Shown here: positions 1 through 8,900 of the stretch, piece after piece
Position numbering within the stretch: position 1 is the first letter of the stretch
Layout: the number at the start of each line of letters is the position of its first letter
From: Streptomyces sp. YPW6
Lineage (GTDB): Bacteria; Actinomycetota; Actinomycetes; Streptomycetales; Streptomycetaceae
Reading direction: 5' to 3'
Assembly: GCF_018866325.1 (NCBI RefSeq)
Contig: NZ_CP076457.1
Span: forward strand, 6,049,001 to 6,113,000
Length of the DNA stretch: 64,000 bases
The notes under the pieces: generated by a model
Seen by the model: the letters and a program-made list of their open reading frames with translations, nothing else
What the model was told of the DNA's origin: nothing
Database searches by the model: none
Program-made: the position numbers and the translations under genes

Positions 1-16
1 AGGGATGACCGAGTGA
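1..16 (+). CDS. 3' end of an upstream gene, probably murE (partial)
   Basis: Only the last few codons are in the window: an open frame ends in Met-Thr-Glu and a TGA at 14-16 that overlaps the GTG start of murF in a GTGA arrangement. In Streptomyces the gene before murF in the dcw cluster is murE (UDP-MurNAc-tripeptide synthetase), so that identity is inferred from order alone; nothing in these bases proves it. Confidence 0.35.
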
Positions 17-1434
17 TCACCCTTTCCCTCGCCGAGATCGCCGAAATCGTCGGCGGGCAGCCGCACGACATACCGGACCCGGCAGTCACCGTGACCGGGC
101 CCGTCGTCATCGACTCCCGCGAGGTCGCGCCCGGCAGCCTGTTCGCCGCGTTCGCCGGCGAGCGGGTCGACGGCCACGACTACGCCCAGCGCGCCGTCGA
201 GGCGGGCGCGGCAGCCGTGCTGGCGGCCCGCCCCGTCGGCGTTCCGGCGATCGTCGTGGACGACGTCGTCGGCGCGCTCGGAGCCCTCGCCCGAGCCGCC
301 GTGGAACGCCTGGGCACCAGCGTCGTCGCCCTCACCGGCTCGGCGGGCAAGACGTCCACCAAGGACCTGATCGCGCAGCTCCTCCAGCGCCACGGTCCGA
401 CCGTCTGGACGCCCGGCTCCCTCAACAACGAGATCGGACTGCCGCTCACCGCCCTGACCGCCACCGCCGAGACCGAGCACCTGGTCCTGGAGATGGGCGC
501 CCGCGGCATCGGCCACATCCGCTACCTCACCGAACTGACCCCGCCCCGGATCGGCCTGGTCCTCAACGTCGGCTCCGCGCACCTCGGCGAGTTCGGCAGC
601 CGGGAGGCCATCGCCCAGGCCAAGGGCGAAATGGTCGAGGGCCTGCCCGAGGACGGCTGTGCCGTGCTCAACGCCGACGACCCCCTCGTCCGCGCCATGG
701 CCTCGCGCACCAAGGCCCGCGTCCTGCTCTTCGGAGAAGCCCCCGAAGCGGACGTACGGGGCGAGAAGGTCCGGATGACCCCCGACGGGCGCCCCGCCTT
801 CGAGCTCCACACACCCACCGGGTGCAGCGACGTGACCATGCGCCTGTACGGTGAGCACCACGTGTCGAACGCGCTCGCCGCGGCCGCCGTCGCCCATGAG
901 TTGGGCATGTCCGTGACCGAGATCGCCGATGCGCTCTCGGAGGCGGGCACCCTCTCCCGCTGGCGCATGGAGGTCACCGAGCGCGGGGACGGTGTGACGG
1001 TTGTCAACGACGCCTACAACGCGAACCCCGAATCCATGAGGGCCGCACTGCGTGCGCTGGCCGCCATGGGCCAGGCCCGAGGGGCCGACGGGGGACGCAC
1101 CTGGGCGGTGCTCGGTCAGATGGCCGAGCTCGGTGACGCGTCGCTCGCCGAGCACGACGCGGTCGGACGGCTCGCCGTCCGGCTCAACGTCAGCAAGCTC
1201 GTCGCTGTCGGGGGGAGAGAAGCCTCCTGGCTGCAACTGGGCGCTTATAACGAGGGTTCGTGGGGTGAGGAGTCGGTGCACGTGTCCGACGCGCAGGCGG
1301 CCGTCGACCTGTTGCGCAGTGAACTGCGCCCGGGAGACGTCGTGCTGGTGAAGGCGTCCCGGTCGGTCGGCCTGGAGAAGGTCGCCCAGGCACTGCTGGA
1401 GAACGCGACCGAGGGCGAGGTCGCCGGCCGATGA
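13..1434 (+). CDS. murF: UDP-N-acetylmuramoyl-tripeptide--D-alanyl-D-alanine ligase MurF
   Basis: Cytoplasmic Mur ligase that adds D-Ala-D-Ala to UDP-MurNAc-tripeptide using ATP, completing the peptidoglycan pentapeptide. The 473-residue length is normal for the family. The N-terminal substrate domain is followed by the ATP-binding loop TGSAGKTS (about residues 108-115), the Mur-ligase segment LNNEIGLP and, in the C-terminal half, the conserved AYNANPES. It starts with GTG in a GTGA overlap with the preceding gene and ends in an ATGA overlap with mraY, so it sits inside a translationally coupled cell-wall operon. Identification is firm. Confidence 0.97.
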   Translation: MITLSLAEIAEIVGGQPHDIPDPAVTVTGPVVIDSREVAPGSLFAAFAGERVDGHDYAQRAVEAGAAAVLAARPVGVPAIVVDDVVGALGALARAAVERLGTSVVALTGSAGKTSTKDLIAQLLQRHGPTVWTPGSLNNEIGLPLTALTATAETEHLVLEMGARGIGHIRYLTELTPPRIGLVLNVGSAHLGEFGSREAIAQAKGEMVEGLPEDGCAVLNADDPLVRAMASRTKARVLLFGEAPEADVRGEKVRMTPDGRPAFELHTPTGCSDVTMRLYGEHHVSNALAAAAVAHELGMSVTEIADALSEAGTLSRWRMEVTERGDGVTVVNDAYNANPESMRAALRALAAMGQARGADGGRTWAVLGQMAELGDASLAEHDAVGRLAVRLNVSKLVAVGGREASWLQLGAYNEGSWGEESVHVSDAQAAVDLLRSELRPGDVVLVKASRSVGLEKVAQALLENATEGEVAGR

Positions 1435-2501
1435 GGCAGATCCTCTTCGCGGGGGCCATCGGGCTCTTCCTGACCCTGGTCGGCACCCCGCTGCTGATCA
1501 AGCTGCTGGCCCGCAAGGGCTACGGGCAGTTCATCCGGGATGACGGCCCGCGCACCCACGGCAGCAAGAAGGGCACGCCCACGATGGGCGGCATCGCCTT
1601 CATCCTGGCGACGATCGCGGCGTACCTCCTGGCGAAGGTCATCACGGGTGAGGAGATCCGCTACTCCGGTGTCCTCGTGCTCTTCCTCATGGCGGGCATG
1701 GGCCTCGTCGGCTTCCTCGACGACTACATCAAGATCGTCAAGCAGCGTTCGCTGGGTCTGCGCGCCAAGGCGAAGATGGCCGGACAGCTGATCGTCGGCA
1801 TCGCGTTCGCGGTGCTCTCGCTCCAGTTCCCCAACTCCATGAACTACACCCCGGCCTCCACCCGGCTCTCGTTCGTCGAGGACTTCGGCTGGTCGATCGG
1901 CCCGGTGCTGTTCTGCGTCTGGGCGCTGTTCATGATCCTCGCCATGTCCAACGGCGTGAACCTCACCGACGGCCTCGACGGTCTGGCCACCGGTGCCTCG
2001 GTGATGGTCTTCGGCGCCTACACCTTCATCGGCCTCTGGCAGTTCCAGGAGTCCTGCGCCAACGCGGACAACCTGACCAACCCCAGCGCCTGCTTCGAGG
2101 TGCGCGACCCGCTCGACCTCGCCGTCGTCGCTGCCGCCCTGATGGGCGCCTGCTTCGGCTTCCTGTGGTGGAACACCTCTCCCGCCAAGATCTTCATGGG
2201 CGACACCGGCTCGCTCGCCCTCGGCGGCGCGCTCGCGGGCCTCGCGATCCTGTCCCGCACCGAGTTCCTGCTCGCCATCCTCGGCGGCCTCTTCGTGATG
2301 ATCACCATGTCCGTGGTCATCCAGGTCGGTTCCTTCAAGATGACCGGCAAGCGCGTGTTCCGCATGGCGCCGCTCCAGCACCACTTCGAACTCAAGGGGT
2401 GGTCCGAAGTCCTCGTGGTGGTCCGCTTCTGGATCATCCAGGGCATGTGCGTGATCGTCGGACTCGGCCTCTTCTACGCGGGATGGGCAGCCAAGAAGTG
2501 A
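1431..2501 (+). CDS. mraY: Phospho-N-acetylmuramoyl-pentapeptide transferase MraY
   Basis: Polytopic membrane enzyme that transfers phospho-MurNAc-pentapeptide from UDP to undecaprenyl phosphate, making lipid I. The 356 residues contain about ten hydrophobic segments, the first-loop DDYIK acidic motif, the NLTDGLDGLATG signature, the FMGDTGSLALGG segment and the late histidine motif QHHFELKG. These are the diagnostic MraY family motifs. The ATG overlaps the murF stop (ATGA) and the TGA overlaps the GTG of murD, so expression is coupled to both Mur ligases. Confidence 0.97.
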   Translation: MRQILFAGAIGLFLTLVGTPLLIKLLARKGYGQFIRDDGPRTHGSKKGTPTMGGIAFILATIAAYLLAKVITGEEIRYSGVLVLFLMAGMGLVGFLDDYIKIVKQRSLGLRAKAKMAGQLIVGIAFAVLSLQFPNSMNYTPASTRLSFVEDFGWSIGPVLFCVWALFMILAMSNGVNLTDGLDGLATGASVMVFGAYTFIGLWQFQESCANADNLTNPSACFEVRDPLDLAVVAAALMGACFGFLWWNTSPAKIFMGDTGSLALGGALAGLAILSRTEFLLAILGGLFVMITMSVVIQVGSFKMTGKRVFRMAPLQHHFELKGWSEVLVVVRFWIIQGMCVIVGLGLFYAGWAAKK

Positions 2502-3925
2502 GCACCGTGGACTGGCAGGGCAAGCACGTCACCGTCGCCGGGCTCGGCGTCAGCGGAATCCCCGCGGCCCGGGCCCTGCGCGAGCGCGGCGCGCTCGTCA
2601 CCGTCGTCAACGACGGCGACGACGAACGTGCCCGCGCACAGGCGGCCGAACTGGAGGCGCTCGGGATCACCGTGCGCCTCGGCGACGGCGCCACCCTGCC
2701 GCCGTCCACGGAACTCGTCGTCACCGCCCCCGGCTGGCAGCCGGACAAGCCGCTCTTCCTGGCTGCCGCCGAGGCGGGCGTCCCGGTCTGGGGCGACGTC
2801 GAACTGGCCTGGCGCCTGCGCGGGGACAACGGCCGGAAGGCCGCCCCCTGGCTCGCGGTCACCGGCACGAACGGCAAGACCACGACCGTACGGATGCTGG
2901 CCTCCATCCTGGAGGCGGCGGGCCTGCGGACCGCGGCCGTCGGCAACATCGGCGTATCGCTGCTGGACGCGGTGCTCGGCGAGAGGGAGTACGACGTCCT
3001 CGCCGTCGAACTCTCCAGCTACCAGCTGCACTGGGCGCCCTCCCTGCGCGCCCACTCCGCCGCCGTCCTCAACCTGGCCCCCGACCACCTCGACTGGCAC
3101 GGCTCGATGGAGGCGTACGCCGCCGACAAGGGCCGGGTCTACGAGGGCAACACCGTGGCCTGCGTCTACAACGTGGCCGACCCGGCCACCGAGGACCTGG
3201 TCCGCGAGGCCGACGTCGAAGAGGGCTGCCGCGCCATCGGCTTCACCCTCGGCGCCCCGGGCCCCTCGCAGCTCGGCGTCGTCGACGGGATCCTCGTCGA
3301 CCGGGCGTTCGTCGCCAACCGCCAGCAGCAGGCCCAGGAGCTGGCCGAGGTCGACGACGTCAGCCCGCCCGCCCCGCACAACATCGCCAACGCCCTCGCG
3401 GCCGCCGCCCTCGCGCGCGCCTTCGGCGTGGAACCGGCGGCCGTCCGCGACGGGCTGCGCGCCTTCCGCCCCGACGCCCACCGCATCGAACACGTCGCGG
3501 ACATCGGCGAAGTCGCCTACGTGGACGACTCCAAGGCCACCAACACCCACGCCACCGAGGCATCCCTGGCCGCCTACGACTCGATCGTCTGGATCGCCGG
3601 AGGCCTCGCCAAGGGCGCCACCTTCGACGAACTGGTCACCGGGGCGGCGAAGCGGCTGCGCGGCGTCGTCCTGATGGGCGCCGACCGGGCCCTGATCCAC
3701 GAAGCCCTGACGCGACACGCCCCCGAAGTCCCGGTGGTCGACCTCGAACGGACCGACACTGGGGCGATGTCCGAAGCGGTCGCGCGGGCCGCCGAGCTCG
3801 CCCGGCCGGGCGATACGGTACTGCTGGCCCCGGCCTGTGCCTCGATGGACATGTTCACCAACTACAACAAGCGGGGCGAGGCGTTCGCGGAGGCGGTCCG
3901 CGCACGCGCCGACGAGAGCGCCTGA
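2498..3925 (+). CDS. murD: UDP-N-acetylmuramoylalanine--D-glutamate ligase MurD
   Basis: Cytoplasmic Mur ligase adding D-glutamate to UDP-MurNAc-L-Ala. I chose the GTG that overlaps the mraY stop (GTGA), giving 475 residues. A Rossmann-like N-terminal motif VAGLGVSG precedes the ATP loop TGTNGKTT (about residues 122-129); NLAPDHLDWHG in the central domain and the C-terminal APACASMDMFTNY motif match MurD. An in-frame GTG three codons downstream is an alternative start and would change little. The open frame extends well upstream inside mraY, but that part has no Mur homology. Confidence 0.95.
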   Translation: MSTVDWQGKHVTVAGLGVSGIPAARALRERGALVTVVNDGDDERARAQAAELEALGITVRLGDGATLPPSTELVVTAPGWQPDKPLFLAAAEAGVPVWGDVELAWRLRGDNGRKAAPWLAVTGTNGKTTTVRMLASILEAAGLRTAAVGNIGVSLLDAVLGEREYDVLAVELSSYQLHWAPSLRAHSAAVLNLAPDHLDWHGSMEAYAADKGRVYEGNTVACVYNVADPATEDLVREADVEEGCRAIGFTLGAPGPSQLGVVDGILVDRAFVANRQQQAQELAEVDDVSPPAPHNIANALAAAALARAFGVEPAAVRDGLRAFRPDAHRIEHVADIGEVAYVDDSKATNTHATEASLAAYDSIVWIAGGLAKGATFDELVTGAAKRLRGVVLMGADRALIHEALTRHAPEVPVVDLERTDTGAMSEAVARAAELARPGDTVLLAPACASMDMFTNYNKRGEAFAEAVRARADESA

Positions 3926-3989
3926 CCGACCGGGCCTCCGCGCCCGGGGTCACCGGCCCCGGGCACGAGCAGTGGAGGGGACAGCGACA

Positions 3990-5435
3990 ATGCCGGCCGA
4001 CGAGAGATTCGCCGTACGGCGGGAGAGCGCACGGGCCCGGGTGCCCCGCCCCCTCACCGATGCGCCCGCCCCCGTCGGTGTCTCCCTGCCCCCCGGGCTG
4101 GCCCTGCGCGGACGGCTCGCCACCGGCGCCCGGCGCCCCGAGACGCCCCGCGCCTCCGGACGCGGCGGGTCCGGCTCCCGTACCCCGGGCCCCGGACGCG
4201 GCGGCGGACCGCGCCGGGCCTACGAGCGGGCGCGGCGGGCCTGGGACCGCCCCCTGACCGCCTACTACGTGATCCTCGGCTCCAGCCTCCTGATCACCGT
4301 GCTGGGCCTGGTGATGGTCTACTCCGCCTCGATGATCAAGGCACTGGACATCAGCAAGCCCTCGACGTACTTCTTCGGCAAGCAGTTCCTCGCCGCCGTC
4401 ATCGGGGGCGCGCTGATGCTGATCGCCGCCCGGATGCCCGTGAAGCTCCACCGGGGGCTGGCCTACCCGATACTGATGGTGACCGTCTTCCTGATGGTCC
4501 TGGTGCAGGTGCCGGGGATAGGGATGTCGGTCAACGGCAACCAGAACTGGCTCTACCTGGGCGGCCCGTTCCAGCTCCAGCCCAGCGAGTTCGGCAAGCT
4601 GGCCCTCATCCTGTGGGGGGCGGACCTGCTGGCCCGCAAGCAGGACAAGCGGTTGCTGACGCAGTGGAAGCACATGCTCGTGCCGCTCGTCCCGGTCGCC
4701 TTCATGCTGCTCGGGCTGATCATGCTCGGCGGCGACATGGGAACAGCGATCATTCTCACGGCGATCCTGTTCGGTCTCCTCTGGCTGGCCGGCGCCCCGA
4801 CCCGGCTCTTCGCCGGGGTTCTCGGCTTCGCCGCGGTGCTCGCGTTCCTGCTGATCAGGACCAGCCCCAACCGGATGTCCCGGCTCGCCTGCATGGGAGT
4901 GAGCGAACCCGACCCGGAGGGCGGCTGCTGGCAGGCGGCGCACGGAATCTATGCTCTGGCCTCCGGCGGATGGTTCGGTTCCGGGCTCGGTGCGAGTGTG
5001 GAAAAATGGGGCCAACTGCCGGAACCCCACACCGACTTCATCTTCGCGATCACCGGTGAGGAACTGGGTCTGGCGGGGACGCTGTCCGTGCTCGCCCTCT
5101 TCGCGGCTCTAGGCTATGCGGGTATCCGCGTGGCCGGACGCACGGAGGACCCCTTCGTGAGGTATGCCGCGGGAGGCGTGACCACGTGGATCACGGCCCA
5201 GGCCGTGATCAACATCGGTGCGGTGCTCGGCCTGTTGCCGATCGCCGGGGTTCCGCTCCCGCTGTTCTCCTACGGGGGATCGGCCCTGCTGCCGACGATG
5301 TTCGCGGTCGGGCTGATGATCACCTTCGCACGGGAGGACCCCGCGGCGAAGGCGGCCCTGGCCATGCGGAAGCCCGGGGTGAGATGGAAGACGATGAGAC
5401 GGCGCGTCAAGAAGCGCCCGTCCGGAGAGCGGTGA
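3990..5435 (+). CDS. ftsW: Cell division SEDS protein FtsW
   Basis: SEDS-family membrane protein acting as septal peptidoglycan glycosyltransferase with a class B PBP. The ATG at 3990 follows a GTGGAGGGG ribosome-binding site with good spacing and gives 481 residues. The first 85 or so residues are a basic, proline/arginine-rich cytoplasmic extension; about ten transmembrane segments follow. Typical SEDS sequences are present: QPSEFGKLALI, the GGDMGTAIIL segment, the periplasmic loop with PEPHTDFIFAITGEELGL, and GVPLPLFSYGGSALL near the C-terminus. It lies between murD and murG as in other actinobacterial dcw clusters, which favours FtsW over RodA. Confidence 0.93.
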   Translation: MPADERFAVRRESARARVPRPLTDAPAPVGVSLPPGLALRGRLATGARRPETPRASGRGGSGSRTPGPGRGGGPRRAYERARRAWDRPLTAYYVILGSSLLITVLGLVMVYSASMIKALDISKPSTYFFGKQFLAAVIGGALMLIAARMPVKLHRGLAYPILMVTVFLMVLVQVPGIGMSVNGNQNWLYLGGPFQLQPSEFGKLALILWGADLLARKQDKRLLTQWKHMLVPLVPVAFMLLGLIMLGGDMGTAIILTAILFGLLWLAGAPTRLFAGVLGFAAVLAFLLIRTSPNRMSRLACMGVSEPDPEGGCWQAAHGIYALASGGWFGSGLGASVEKWGQLPEPHTDFIFAITGEELGLAGTLSVLALFAALGYAGIRVAGRTEDPFVRYAAGGVTTWITAQAVINIGAVLGLLPIAGVPLPLFSYGGSALLPTMFAVGLMITFAREDPAAKAALAMRKPGVRWKTMRRRVKKRPSGER

Positions 5436-5441
5436 ATTTCG

Positions 5442-6530
5442 GTGCATGTCGTACTCGCCGGCGGGGGGACCGCCGGACACATCGAGCCCGCGCTTGCCCT
5501 CGCAGACGCCCTGCGCAGGCAGGACCCGACCGTGGGAATCACGGCCCTCGGTACGGAACGCGGCCTGGAGACCAGGCTCGTACCCGAGCGGGGGTACGAA
5601 CTGGCGCTCATCCCGGCCGTCCCGCTGCCGCGCAAGCCCACGCCCGAACTGATCACCGTCCCGGGCCGGCTGCGCGGCACGATCAAGGCCGCCGAGCAGG
5701 TCCTGGAGCGCACCAAGGCGGACTGCGTGGTCGGCTTCGGCGGGTATGTCGCCCTGCCCGGCTACCTGGCCGCCAAGCGGGCCGGCGTGCCGATCGTCGT
5801 CCACGAGGCCAACGCCCGGCCGGGCCTGGCCAACAAGATCGGCTCGCGGTACGCCCACGGGGTCGCCGTCTCCACCCCGGACAGCAAGCTGCGTGACGCC
5901 CGCTACATCGGCATCCCGCTGCGCCGCACCATCGCCACCCTGGACCGCGCCCGGGTCCGGCCGGAGGCCCGTGCCTCCTTCGGCCTCGACCCCAACCTGC
6001 CCACGCTGCTGGTCTCCGGCGGTTCGCAGGGCGCGCGCCACCTCAACGAGGTGGTCCAGCGGGTCGCGCCGCTGCTCCAGCGCTCGGGAATCCAGATCCT
6101 CCATGTGGTGGGCCCGAAGAACGAATTGCCGCGTATCGACAACATGCCCGGGATGCCGCCCTACATCCCGGTACCGTACGTGGACCGGATGGATCTCGCG
6201 TATGCCGCGGCCGACATGATGCTCTGCCGCGCGGGCGCGATGACCGTCGCCGAACTCTCCGCCGTCGGGCTCCCCGCCGCCTACGTCCCGCTGCCCATCG
6301 GCAACGGCGAACAGCGGCTCAACGCCCAGCCGGTGGTCAACGCCGGCGGCGGCCTGCTGGTGGACGACGCGGCGCTCACCCCGGAGTGGGTGCAGTCCCA
6401 CGTCCTGCCGGTACTGTCGGATCCGCACCGGCTGTACGAAATGTCCCGCGCCGCCGCCGAGTTCGGCCGGCGCGACGCCGACGACCTGCTCGTCGGCATG
6501 GTGTACGAAGCGATTGCCGCGCGCCGCTAG
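5442..6530 (+). CDS. murG: Undecaprenyldiphospho-muramoylpentapeptide beta-N-acetylglucosaminyltransferase MurG
   Basis: Membrane-associated GT-B glycosyltransferase converting lipid I to lipid II by adding GlcNAc. GTG start six bases after the ftsW stop; 362 residues. The first glycine loop GGGTAGHIEPALA is at residues 7-19, the second loop GGSQGARHLNE is in the middle, and CRAGAMTVAEL with PLPIGNGEQRLNA forms the UDP-GlcNAc site in the C-terminal lobe. All are classical MurG motifs. A 63-base gap with GC-rich imperfect dyad symmetry separates it from ftsQ. Confidence 0.97.
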   Translation: MHVVLAGGGTAGHIEPALALADALRRQDPTVGITALGTERGLETRLVPERGYELALIPAVPLPRKPTPELITVPGRLRGTIKAAEQVLERTKADCVVGFGGYVALPGYLAAKRAGVPIVVHEANARPGLANKIGSRYAHGVAVSTPDSKLRDARYIGIPLRRTIATLDRARVRPEARASFGLDPNLPTLLVSGGSQGARHLNEVVQRVAPLLQRSGIQILHVVGPKNELPRIDNMPGMPPYIPVPYVDRMDLAYAAADMMLCRAGAMTVAELSAVGLPAAYVPLPIGNGEQRLNAQPVVNAGGGLLVDDAALTPEWVQSHVLPVLSDPHRLYEMSRAAAEFGRRDADDLLVGMVYEAIAARR

Positions 6531-6593
6531 GCGTACGGCGCGATGCGGTCCGGACCCGGGGCGGGCGTCCCGGGTTCCGGTGAAGGAGCGAGC

Positions 6594-7388
6594 GTGGCCG
6601 GACCGACGACCGCCCAGCGCGGCGCACCCGGGCGGGCGGACACCTCCGCCCGCCCGCCGCACATCGGCCCCGAGGGGCCCCGGATCGGCCGCCGTGCCCT
6701 GCTGATCCTCATCGGCGTCGCAGTCGCCCTGCTCACTGCGTTCGTCATCTGGGCCCTCTACGGCTCCTCCTGGCTGCGTGTCGAGAAGGTCACCACGAGC
6801 GGGGTCGATGTCCTGACCCGCGAAGAGGTGGAAGCGGTTGCCGCGACGCCGGTCGGCGCCCCGCTCGCCTCCGTGGACACCGACGCGATGGAGCGTCGGT
6901 TGCGCCAGAAGTTGCCTCGTATCGACAGAGTTGATGTCGTTCGGTCCTGGCCGAACGGAATCGGACTTAAGGTGACGGAGCGAAAGCCGGTCCTTCTGGT
7001 CGAAAAGGACGGGAAGTTCGTCGAAGTGGACGCCAAGGGCGTGCGCTTCGCCACCGTGGACCGGGCCCCGAAGGGTGTGCCCCTGCTGGAGCTGGAGCCC
7101 GAACCGTCCGCGAGCCTTCGCCGCTTCGGCGGTGACCGTCTGTTGCGGGAAGCGGTCCGGGTCACCGGCGACCTTCCGGCGGCGGTCGCCAAGGACACCG
7201 AGGCCCTCCGGGTCGCCTCGTTCGACGCGATCTCCCTGCGGCTCACCCGGGATCGCGAGGTGTTCTGGGGCAGCGGCGAGAACGGTACGGCGAAGGCGCG
7301 CATCCTCACCGCGCTCATGAAGGCGGAGCCCAAAGCGGGACAGTTCGACGTAAGCGCTCCCACCGCCCCGGCGGTATCGGGGAGTTGA
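6594..7388 (+). CDS. ftsQ: Cell division protein FtsQ
   Basis: Single-pass divisome protein (FtsQ/DivIB) linking cytoplasmic and outer division proteins. I chose the GTG at 6594 because GAAGGAG lies 5-8 bases upstream; this gives 264 residues, the usual Streptomyces length. About 33 cytoplasmic residues are followed by one membrane span (ALLILIGVAVALLTAFVIWA) and a POTRA domain beginning at WLRVEKVTTSG, with the conserved PRIDRVDVVRSWPNGI and KVTERKP strands. The next gene is ftsZ after a 276-base regulatory gap. Confidence 0.93.
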   Translation: MAGPTTAQRGAPGRADTSARPPHIGPEGPRIGRRALLILIGVAVALLTAFVIWALYGSSWLRVEKVTTSGVDVLTREEVEAVAATPVGAPLASVDTDAMERRLRQKLPRIDRVDVVRSWPNGIGLKVTERKPVLLVEKDGKFVEVDAKGVRFATVDRAPKGVPLLELEPEPSASLRRFGGDRLLREAVRVTGDLPAAVAKDTEALRVASFDAISLRLTRDREVFWGSGENGTAKARILTALMKAEPKAGQFDVSAPTAPAVSGS

Positions 7389-7397
7389 CGGGCATTT

Positions 7398-7411
7398 GTG
7401 CTGGCCAGCAC
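7398..7411. repeat. 14-bp perfect palindrome just after ftsQ
   Basis: GTGCTGGCCAGCAC reads identically on both strands and begins ten bases after the ftsQ stop. A second short palindrome, GTGATCAC, lies at 7433-7440. With no loop it is a poor terminator, so a protein-binding site in the ftsZ control region is the more natural reading; that function is inferred. Confidence 0.5.
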
Positions 7412-7478
7412 CCTGGTTGGTCAGCGCTACGGGTGATCACATAGGGTGAAAAGAAAAACGGGAGGTTCGGCGTGTTCG

Positions 7479-7508
7479 TTGAACGGGCGCCACTTGTCGA
7501 CTTAGTGT
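7479..7508 (+). promoter_or_regulatory. Candidate ftsZ promoter
   Basis: TTGAAC (7479-7484) and TAGTGT (7503-7508) are separated by 18 bases, a reasonable housekeeping-sigma promoter. In S. coelicolor ftsZ is known to have several promoters in the ftsQ-ftsZ gap, one induced in sporulation; this is a candidate for one of them, not a mapped start. Confidence 0.4.
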
Positions 7509-7533
7509 CCTGTTCGGAAGAGTCCAGGAAGCA

Positions 7534-7538
7534 GACAC
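7534..7538 (+). promoter_or_regulatory. Possible WhiA-type GACAC site upstream of ftsZ
   Basis: The pentamer GACAC, the core of the WhiA binding motif in Streptomyces, occurs here between the candidate promoter and the ftsZ hairpin. ftsZ is an established WhiA/WhiB-controlled gene, which raises the prior, but a pentamer on its own is weak evidence. Confidence 0.3.
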
Positions 7539-7544
7539 ACTGGT

Positions 7545-7569
7545 AACCCTAAACTTGAACGTTAGGGTT
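7545..7569. repeat. Inverted repeat in ftsZ upstream region
   Basis: Two perfect 8-bp arms, AACCCTAA (7545-7552) and TTAGGGTT (7562-7569), flank a 9-base spacer. The AT content of the arms is unusual for this GC-rich DNA. It lies about 95 bases before the ftsZ start and could be an operator or a hairpin in the 5' leader. Confidence 0.6.
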
Positions 7570-7664
7570 TGGGTCGGCATTCGGACCGTCCCCATCGACA
7601 TCAGTCGTCGCCGCGGGGCCACCGCAGAGCGACGACACGTAACTCGAGGCGAGAGGCCTTCGAC

Positions 7665-8900
7665 GTGGCAGCACCGCAGAACTACCTCGCAGTCATCAAG
7701 GTCATCGGTGTCGGCGGCGGTGGTGTCAATGCCATCAACCGAATGATCGAGGTCGGCCTCAAGGGCGTCGAGTTCATCGCGATCAACACGGACGCACAGG
7801 CCCTGTTGATGAGCGACGCCGACGTCAAGCTCGACGTCGGCCGCGAACTCACCCGGGGCCTCGGCGCCGGGGCGAACCCGGCAGTCGGTCGTAAGGCGGC
7901 AGAGGACCACCGTGAGGAGATCGAGGAGGTCCTCAAGGGGGCCGACATGGTCTTCGTCACCGCCGGCGAAGGCGGCGGCACCGGCACCGGCGGCGCACCG
8001 GTCGTCGCCAACATCGCCCGCTCGCTGGGCGCCCTGACGATCGGTGTGGTCACCCGCCCGTTCACCTTCGAGGGCCGGCGACGCGCGAACCAGGCGGAGG
8101 ACGGCATCGCCGAGCTCCGCGAAGAGGTCGACACCCTCATCGTCATCCCCAACGACCGCCTGCTGTCCATCTCGGACCGCCAGGTCAGCGTGCTCGACGC
8201 CTTCAAGTCGGCCGACCAGGTGCTGCTCTCGGGTGTCCAGGGCATCACCGACCTCATCACCACCCCGGGCCTGATCAACCTCGACTTCGCCGACGTCAAG
8301 TCGGTCATGTCCGAGGCCGGATCGGCGCTCATGGGCATCGGCTCGGCGCGCGGCGACGACCGTGCGGTGGCGGCGGCGGAGATGGCGATCTCCTCGCCCC
8401 TCCTGGAAGCCTCCATCGACGGCGCCCGCGGGGTCCTGCTCTCCATCTCCGGCGGCAGCGACCTCGGTCTCTTCGAGATCAACGAGGCCGCCCAGCTGGT
8501 GAGCGAGGCGGCCCATCCCGAGGCCAACATCATCTTCGGCGCCGTCATCGACGACGCCCTGGGGGACGAGGTCCGGGTCACCGTGATCGCCGCGGGCTTC
8601 GACGGCGGACAGCCGCCCGCCCGCCGGGAGAACGTGCTCGGTGCGAACAGCGCCAAGCGTGAGGAGCCGGCCGCCCCGGTGCGGTCCGCACCGGAGCCCG
8701 CGCGCCCGGCCGGCGGACTGGGCTCCGTGCCCCCGCGCGAGGAGACCCCGGCCCCGGCCGAGCCCGCTCCCACTCCCGCTCCCGCGTCGACTTCGAGCGA
8801 GAGCGCGCTGCCGCCCGTCTCTCCGCCGCACGTCCCGCCGGCCCGTCCCTACCAGGACGCCCAGGCCGAAGAGCTGGACGTACCGGACTTCTTGAAGTGA
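7665..8900 (+). CDS. ftsZ: Cell division protein FtsZ
   Basis: Tubulin-like GTPase forming the cytokinetic ring and, in sporulating hyphae, the ladders of Z-rings. I start at the GTG at 7665 (protein begins AAPQNYLAVIKVIGVGGGG after the initiator), giving 411 residues; longer in-frame codons upstream lie in the control region. The tubulin signature GGGTGTG is at residues 103-109, the T7 synergy loop NLDFADVKSVM follows, and a Pro/Glu-rich linker of about 80 residues leads to the C-terminal peptide LDVPDFLK that binds SepF and other partners. The stop overlaps the GTG of the next gene. Confidence 0.97.
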   Translation: MAAPQNYLAVIKVIGVGGGGVNAINRMIEVGLKGVEFIAINTDAQALLMSDADVKLDVGRELTRGLGAGANPAVGRKAAEDHREEIEEVLKGADMVFVTAGEGGGTGTGGAPVVANIARSLGALTIGVVTRPFTFEGRRRANQAEDGIAELREEVDTLIVIPNDRLLSISDRQVSVLDAFKSADQVLLSGVQGITDLITTPGLINLDFADVKSVMSEAGSALMGIGSARGDDRAVAAAEMAISSPLLEASIDGARGVLLSISGGSDLGLFEINEAAQLVSEAAHPEANIIFGAVIDDALGDEVRVTVIAAGFDGGQPPARRENVLGANSAKREEPAAPVRSAPEPARPAGGLGSVPPREETPAPAEPAPTPAPASTSSESALPPVSPPHVPPARPYQDAQAEELDVPDFLK

